A stretch of DNA of 64,000 bases from Corydoras sp. C115. Lineage: Eukaryota; Chordata; Actinopteri; Siluriformes; Callichthyidae. The number at the start of each line of letters is the position of its first letter. Within the stretch, counting starts at the first letter, position 1. Where the stretch lies: NCBI GenBank assembly GCA_019802505.1, contig JAFMOC010000011.1, forward strand, positions 3,016,001 to 3,080,000, given 5' to 3'. The position numbers and the translations under genes are program-made. This document shows, piece by piece, positions 57,416 through 64,000 of this stretch. The notes beneath the pieces are model-generated. The model saw only the letters and a list, made by a program, of their open reading frames with translations, did not search any database and was not told the DNA's origin.

Positions 57416-58894
57416 AAACATTTGTCAGATGTCAGCACAATAACAATATGACTGCAGTAATAATAATTACACAACACAAATATAAACTATGGAAAAAACA
57501 TTTTTACCAAATTTAACAATGTCACACTGTCAGGTCACTAGTTCCATTGATGTAATAACCATTTTAAAAATGTCAGCTTAGTTTGTATTTTGTGTTAATA
57601 CACAGATCCTGTGGATGTTGCATCATGTCTTTTACTGACTTTTTGTATTCTGTTATTACATTTTTTCTCTGGTAATTCTGAATTAGTATTATAAACTGTA
57701 GACAGACAGCTTCCTGAGCGGGGTCCTTATTTGCATCAACTTTTATTACAATCATAAATAAAATATTAAAACCGATTTAGTGTCTGTGTCCTCAGGTTTA
57801 TACCGATCGGGGTAAAAATTATTTGAAATGGGCCGTTAAAATCCTCCTTACACTGTGTGGAATTTAAACACTTACAATAACTCTGACTGCTAACACATGG
57901 TTATAAAAGAAACTCTAATACACAATACAATAGGTGAAGTCGTTATATCAATTAATGGAATTATAGGGATTATTCTGTTTTTATGTGACATGTTAACATT
58001 AACAAGTCATTTAAAGCCGTAATCCTGGAGGCCTTAACTGTTAAATGGGTGATTTATTCATTACTCAGGTAGTTTGATAATTATCTGCTATTCTAGGATA
58101 CGATATCAGAATCTGTGGCTAAGCTTAGCCACCTTTGCTGGCACTCACCACATCAAGGCACTTAGCTGAAATGCATCTTGGCAGCATGCTTAGCTGAGCA
58201 GTACTCCTCTCTGCACTGCAGTGAGTAGAAAGTCCATTTATAAGAAAGTGTTACATAATAATGATAATAAAACATTTTAATAAATATTATATCAAAAACA
58301 TTTTCTTCTTGCATGAGATGCATTAATGTAGATAACTGTAGTTCCAGGGTACAACATAGTGCAGTTGGTATTTTTAGGCATCAGTCTACTTGCTTGTATG
58401 TTTTTTTTCCTGATGTATTGTGCAAAAACAGCAATACAACACTTTTGTCAGCTTCATTTACAGGGATCAGAGCTTCATCCCTAAGCCAACCTGAGAGAAA
58501 GCAGAAGCAAATATAGGACACAATAGAAAGCAGACACTGACTCTGACAGGTTGAAAGGATCATAATATGGATCATGTATCTCTCACTTTACTTGCACTCT
58601 CTCCCACTCTCTCTTCCAGTTCTCTCCACCCTGCCACCCACCATGCAGACAAGACAGCCGCAACTGCCACGGTATAACGATAGCATTGAGATTATGTGAT
58701 TTACCTCATTGTTTTATCCCAGGCAAATGAGAGAATATTTTTGACATCTGACATGTACATAAAGGTTTCCACAAATCGCTGGGAACATTTCAAACACTGA
58801 TACTGACATTATTTAAAAAATGCATAGCAAAAACACTCATTCATTTATGAATTGTACCCTTTTTCACATATGTATATATTGCTGGTATTTGATG
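57416..58894. other. non-coding stretch
   Basis: Unique DNA. A plus-strand splice-like pair at 58620-58671 is discussed under rejected items. The open frames at 58313-58575 lie on opposite strands and have no domain. Confidence 0.4.
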
Positions 58895-58985
58895 CATCTT
58901 TTTAATTTCTCACTATTGTCCCTTTGTTGCTGTGACCAAGTAAATTTCCCCATGGCAAGACTAAGGATTATCTCATCTTATCTTA
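58895..58985 (+). repeat. LINE-like 3' end fragment
   Basis: TTGTTGCTGTGACCAAGTAA, ATTTCCCCATGGCAAGACTA and ATCTCATCTTATCTTA resemble the AATTTCCCC...TAATAAAGG...(TATCT)n terminus of teleost LINEs. Related in style to 15230-15335. Confidence 0.5.
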
Positions 58986-60957
58986 CTTACTGATTAAATT
59001 TATTTCTAAAAATAAACAGGAAAAGGCAAGATACTTTTATTTTGCTTAACTGGGATGCAAGAAATAAAATCCTCGCTGGATCCTGGGTGGAGGCATGTCT
59101 AAAACACTAAGTAACAGCCACGCAAAAGCATGATTTTGGCAAACAAAAACCAAACTGCAGACTTAGACATGCCCAAACATAAGGATCACACCCATGCACT
59201 TAGACCCACACCATTCAGCCTCTGTTAAAGTCAACCTTTGAAGCTTGGAGGTCACGTGTGCCTTGAAAATAGGTCAGTCTGGGACAGATCTCAGTTTTCA
59301 ATTATTCACAGCTAAAGTAAAACCAGCAACCAGTAAGCAAGGCCAGACAAACCCAAACAAAGACGCTTTTATAGTCATCAAGTATTCCACATCAGATTTC
59401 ACTACTTGTTTTGTAATGAGAAATGGTTCCTTGTATCCTCTTTAAATCCTTGATCATTTGAATCTCACTTTTAATTCCTAATGGTAATTTCCCAAATGCT
59501 ACCCGGGTTTGTGTTACTAGGCGAGTACTACAAATTAGTGTTTAGCAATGTGTATATAATGCTATGTGAAATGAACACTGTAATGTGTCTTTTCTGTTAT
59601 TAATACTGCATTCATTTTAAAAAGCCACCAGGAAGCAAGTTGAATTTACAGGAGAACACTGGAGACAGCAACAGAAGGCATAACCTGTTTAACAGATGGA
59701 GGCACAGATCTCCATGGGACAGGCCTCTGTTATCCATCCTGCCAAAGTTCTTGTGCAGGTTATGACCTCAGCCTAATTGGTTTCCTCAGCAAGCCATGCA
59801 TGTGGTTGTTTGCCATCAATTACCGTTAACTGTCTAATGGCAAATCAACCTGGATTTCAAACTTGCAAGATTTACTACTACCACACACTGCTACCACACT
59901 TAACTATACATCACAAGCAAACTTGTCATGAAATACGGACCAAGGAAAACATGTTAAGCTTTTCATCCACATGTTAAAAGTTAAAACAGTAAGCGATTCA
60001 ACTGCAGTTGAAGGTTGCCTGCAAAAAGCATTCAGGTTAATTTGAAAGGTTGCAGCTTAAACTGGTAGTGTGGCGACAAGCGGGAGTAGCCTACAGGGTT
60101 ACTCCTTTAGTCCCAGCTACTGTTACGATAAGCAGCCCATAAATACTAAGCTGCCTCACATTCCACCAACTTAGTAACGTAGGAGGTCTCGAAGGAAATC
60201 TTGGGTGCCAAAAAAAAAAGACCCTTGTTGTCACACATGGATTAAAGTCATAATGTGATCCATCCTGGATGACAGGTCATGGAGATTCCTGACATTTTAG
60301 TCGACATCACCCTATTCATGATTCAAGTACAAAGGTTTTCAACACGTTAAGTCACAAAGACAAATCGTCATGGCAACATTTAGGGAGCATAAGAAAGGGG
60401 GGAAAAATCATGCAGTGCATTCACTTTTGCAAAAATATCACAGGCTCAGGAGCACTGTGAGGTGGAGGAATGAAAAAGGAGCCCATTGTTCATACATAGG
60501 CAGTCTGACACAGGTATGCCATAAATAAGGCCTGCATTGTGTTAGCTAGAGCTGAATCAAAAACCAAGACCCAGACACCTGTCACTGAGCAGGACCTCCT
60601 GAAGTTCTAATATTAGTCATGAAATTTGGGTTTGGCAGATTTTTGCATTCTGGCTCTTAAAACAGGTTGTTTGCCAAATACAGTGATTAAATTATATAAG
60701 GTTATTTTGACATTTTGCAGGCTGAAACCAGAGAACATTTAATAAAGATCCTTTCAGCATTCAACTCTCCTCGGTTCCCAGGTTTGAGGCACAAGTTTGA
60801 TCATCACATTCCAATAACTCTGACAAGGAAGTCTGTGATGTAGGTATAGAAACTCTCTACCACATTTTAAGACTTAGTTGGTCCCTGTGGTTTATATTAC
60901 TTTTTAAAGTAATATTAATTAAACAATTATTAAACAATTACATTAATTCCTTAGGTA
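58986..60957. other. non-coding stretch
   Basis: The largest run here without a recognised repeat. No gene is supported; open frames 59245-59445 and 59777-59977 have no domain. Some blocks (59640-59830, 60380-60600) have moderate GC and could be conserved, but that cannot be judged from one sequence. Confidence 0.45.
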
Positions 60958-61460
60958 TATACAGTAGAAGTCAAAAGTTTGGACACGTCACTTTCTTGCT
61001 CTAATGTCCATTTTCTCTACTTGCCATATAAATAAACTAGTTCTCCAATTACAGACTGTAGTACATATGATTTCATTTTTGTTAGTCCCCTGTTGGTTCT
61101 GTGTTCTCTATTGATCAGGCCCATCACAGAACAGGTATAATTTGGGTGGTGGATTGTTTATTGTCAGTTCTGCAATGATACTGGTGCAATGATACAGCAG
61201 AAGTGCTGCTGTACTTTCATTTAAACACCTCAGTGACACTGCAATTCATCAACCAAATACTACCTGGTCTGTGGTGCTACTATTAGGGTCCTAACCATTA
61301 GAACAGAGTAAAGGGATGTACACAGTATGTACTGCAGTCCACAAACAGATGTACTACAGTCTGGAACTGAACAAGTACAAAGTCCAGTTTTATGGTAAGT
61401 AGAACTGAGAACATGAACAAAAAATGTAGCAAAAAGTAGGCGTGTCCAAACTTTCACACC
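60958..61460. mobile_element. Tc1-like palindromic element, most complete copy
   Basis: Starts TATACAGTAGAAGTCAAAAG with TTTGGACACG, and ends with the inverse GGCGTGTCCAAACTTTCAC. The two halves are diverged inverted repeats of each other over most of their length (GGTTCTGTGTTCTCTATTGA on the left against CCATTAGAACAGAGTAAAGG on the right). The CAGT start resembles Tc1-like ends. No protein is encoded; the 127-codon minus-strand frame at 61260-61643 only overlaps it. Confidence 0.78.
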
Positions 61461-62732
61461 TTTTTCACCTCTTATTGAAAAGAGTTTTATATCAAATTTT
61501 AAAATTTTTACCTCATAGGTGCTTAAAAAAGTTGTTAATTGAATGAGTAATTGATGTAAAAAAATGTAATGTAATTGAATGAGTTTTACTTTACTTTTAT
61601 AGTTAATAGCAGCAACTTGCAGTAATGAGCAAAACTGTGGCACAGAGCTATTCTACAATTTGACATATGGCCAATTTTTTTATTCAGAAGTGTATGTTAC
61701 TAAATTCGATTGTCAAAACTACATATAAATGTTTGTCTTTTTTAAGATCAATCAACTGAGCAAATTTGTGAGAGCCCTGGAGTCTCTTTGCTTTTATTTA
61801 ATATCCTATTCAGCACGCTGCTGACCAGCAGAGACGCATTCATGTCCATCCATTGTCCTGCACTGCGGTGTTATTGGGTATGCATGCTTCCCTTCACAGC
61901 AAGAAGCCACTGTGATCTAATGAAGGCCAGAAAGATTAAGTTGTCTCTCTTTCCTAGCCTGACAGCTGAATCCTCCCAGGAGAGACAGGAGTCCAGGTCG
62001 AGACCAAATCCATAAACCTTAGCCAGAAGAGTCAAGCCATCAGAGAAAGCAAAGGGGAAGAGTCTCAGAAGATAAGAACAGGAGCTCTTTAGTGTTCTGT
62101 GAGCTGAAAACCAGAAAACTAAAAAGGTGGTGTTTTTAACATCTGCAAAGCCAGAGTGTGTGACATCAGTGGGGCATCAATATCATGTAAGATGGAAAAA
62201 ATACATAAGTGCCCTCCAAAGCAACTTTGAATTTTATAACACATTTGGGCTCCACATTAAATCCTATATTTAAACAATGGTGATAATGTAAAAGGCAGGT
62301 AAAACAGCTGCTTATTATGTCATTGCATTGTTGTGTGTTTGATTAGAGTGGGTGAATGTCTAGAGTGTTTAATGATGTATGTTTTATGTACAGGAGTGCA
62401 TGTGTATTTATCTATGTGTTCATGCAAATATGTCTACATATATCCTTATTATCCTTATGTAAAGTGTTGTATATATGCACAGTATATCTTCTCCCTTATT
62501 TAGCTTAGATTTTCTTTATATATTTACTTTTGTGTATTTTGTATTATGATTCTTCTATTTAATTCTTCTATTTTGTATTGACAATAATTAATCCTTAAAA
62601 TGCTAAATAATTATTGTACATCCACTAGTGCCTCACCTAGGTCTGACTTTACAAAGACTTTACATAGCGTTTAAATTATGTTTAAAGAAATAATAATGTC
62701 ACTGATATTCTTAAGCCCTTTATTAAACCATT
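61461..62732. other. non-coding stretch
   Basis: Unique AT-rich DNA with no recognised gene. Confidence 0.5.
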
Positions 62733-62893
62733 AATCCATCTATTATCTTCCGCTTTATCCTCTATAAGGGTCGCGGGGGGGTACATGGGGAGAACATGGA
62801 AACTCCAGTTTCCACTCTGCACACCTAGATTGGGATTCAAACCTGGAAGCTGAGAAGCCAACATGCTAACCATTAAGACACCAAACCGCCCTC
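62733..62893 (-). mobile_element. SINE-V, internally deleted
   Basis: Tail and TTATCCTCTATAAGGGTCGC join directly to ACATGGGGAGAACATGGAAA, dropping about 190 bp of the middle. The head is present to AAACCGCCC. The B-box region reads GGTTTGAATCCC on the minus strand, with an extra 20-30 bp before it. Confidence 0.85.
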
Positions 62894-63399
62894 ATTAGTA
62901 AAATATATGACTTAAAAATTGTATTTATTGACTCAATATCAAAGCCACTTGTAATTATTGTCTTTAGTGTAGTGCATCTGATCCATGGGGGTCACTGGGA
63001 AAACGATGGGGGAAAACAGGCCAGCAGACCATCACGGACATACAAACACATTTAGTGTCTACAACTCACCTGTACTTACATGTCATTCAACTGTGCATCA
63101 AGTATAACATACTAAATCCACAAAAATTGCCCTGGTTCTCTGGTTGCTAATCAATCTCTTGTTATGAGGAGACAAAACTGGACCTTAAAGCAGCCTTAAA
63201 AAGTAGTACGACCGTGATTTAAATTAACATGAAAAAAGACTCCACTGAAACACACCACAGACTACAGCAACAGCTTGCCATCACATATGTTCAGCACCTA
63301 ACAAAAGAAAGCACTAGTCAATATAAACAATGCGATGTTTTCTTTCTATATTCACACCGCTTTCACTTTCTCCAAGCTTCCTTACATAGGTACACAGTA
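62894..63399. other. non-coding stretch
   Basis: Unique DNA; nothing supports the open frame at 63229-63570, which runs into LINE-2 sequence. Confidence 0.45.
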
Positions 63400-63428
63400 C
63401 ATACAAAAGTATTGGGACACACTTCTAT
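63400..63428. mobile_element. isolated Tc1-like inverted-repeat end
   Basis: ACATACAAAAGTATTGGGAC followed by ACAC is the common teleost terminus of the element type at 54846-55299. The rest of the unit is absent. Confidence 0.5.
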
Positions 63429-63464
63429 TACTGATTTGATATCCCTTTCCATCCCATTGTCATT

Positions 63465-63605
63465 ATATTACATTACATTTAGTCATTTAGCAGCCGCTTA
63501 TATCAAAAGTGAGTTACAAATGAGAAAACACCACAAGTCAGTAGTTATGGAAAAAACAGCTACATTGTAGAATTATTAAACCTGGTCATTATTTGATCTG
63601 ATTTT
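63465..63605 (-). mobile_element. LINE-2-like 3' end, diverged
   Basis: ATTACATTTAGTCATTTAGC, GAGAAAACACCACAAGTCAG and GTTATGGAAAAAACAGC match the 3' UTR of 48479-48619 with more changes. Confidence 0.82.
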
Positions 63606-63937
63606 TTATATCAGTATATATTTTTTATGTGTACTTATTTCATTGAGTATCTAGTCATGCATTTTAGACAAATGTATGCTTCTGTCTTGGTGAGGTATGA
63701 CTATGCTAAAATGCTGCTAATGCAAAGTTTTTAAACACATGGTTGGGTGAGATTGGTGTAAAAAAAACTTAACCATCCCAAACAGAGCTCTGTCCTTATC
63801 CACACTGAACATCTTCCAAATAATCTAAAATGAGAACTGACAGTCAGGTTCTCTCATGCAACATCAGTGTCCTCAATTCAACTGCTTCTTGGATGAACAG
63901 GCAAAAATTTTCACAACACACTTCAAAATAACTGTTA

Positions 63938-64000
63938 GTTCAAGCCATCATCCTATCCAGGCTCCATTGTTGTAATGCTCTGCTTGCTGTTCTCACAGCT
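63938..64000 (+). mobile_element. LINE-2-like reverse transcriptase fragment, runs off the window
   Basis: AAGCCATCATCCTATCCAGG with TTGTAATGCTCTGCTTGCTG parallels 53908-53955 of the other plus-strand LINE-2. It would encode AIILSRLHCCNALLAVL-type sequence just upstream of the HWLPV region. The rest lies beyond the window end. Confidence 0.75.

Noticed and set aside
58620..58671. Plus-strand exon between CTCTCTCTTCCAG and CACG/GTATAA
   Set aside because: The donor is weak, the tract is part of a CT-rich simple sequence, and no peptide in any frame is recognisable.
61260..61643. A 127-codon minus-strand open frame
   Set aside because: It starts in the palindromic Tc1-like element and continues into unique AT-rich DNA; no domain is visible.
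1..64000. CRISPR array, operon, phage or plasmid features
   Set aside because: No regularly spaced direct repeats, no dense coding and no prokaryotic signals; the repeat content is that of a vertebrate genome.

Overview
This window reads as non-coding teleost fish DNA: an intergenic stretch, or the inside of one very large intron. It is AT-rich and has long CA/TG and TA microsatellites. It is filled with short interspersed elements carrying tRNA-type pol III promoters, LINE-2-type 3' ends, Tc1/mariner-like and hAT-like non-autonomous elements and one solo LTR. The repeat mix is typical of ray-finned fish. An ostariophysan such as a catfish is my guess, but nothing here proves it. No open reading frame looks like a host gene; the only protein-like stretches are transposon remains (LINE-2 reverse transcriptase C-termini and one Tc1 transposase fragment). 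There is no operon, rRNA, genuine tRNA gene or CRISPR array.

The dominant feature is one SINE family, called SINE-V here, with about thirty copies spread over the whole window. Full copies are about 340-360 bp. They have a tRNA-like head with A and B boxes, a central domain resembling the conserved segment of vertebrate V-SINEs, and an (ATGA/AATG)n tail. A young subfamily is nearly uniform and keeps clean target-site duplications (10196-10538, 26854-27138, 33293-33649, 50898-51257). Older copies are diverged, truncated, or broken by other insertions. A second tRNA-derived family (SINE-B) ends in the same 3' sequence as the LINE-2 copies, so it was probably mobilised by LINE-2. A third (SINE-C) sits at 44120-44560.

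Region by region. 1-12 kb: SINE-V copies, a SINE split by an AT-rich insert (5292-6076), a foldback element (7919-8365) and a head-to-head SINE pair (8843-9434). 10.5-13.2 kb: palindromic Tc1-like elements, a Tc1 transposase scrap and a local direct duplication. 15-20 kb: SINEs, with a LINE-2 piece inside one (16545-16878), and compound CA/TG arrays. 20-30 kb: mostly unique sequence with a second foldback copy and a possible 21-bp microexon. 30.9-31.4 kb: solo LTR with a 5-bp duplication. 32-45 kb: unique sequence with a possible 56-bp exon (37298-37353), LINE-2 and SINE-B copies and the third foldback copy. 45-52 kb: a SINE interrupted by a dispersed repeat, and a hAT-like element holding a SINE inside it (50783-51683). 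53-64 kb: LINE-2 pieces, Tc1-like elements and unique sequence.

If a host gene crosses the window, the best hints are three minus-strand splice-like sites (22861, 37298, 46813), each followed by GTAAGA. They are weak without cross-species or RNA data. I found no convincing new biological system. The most informative content is the nesting order and target duplications of the mobile elements.
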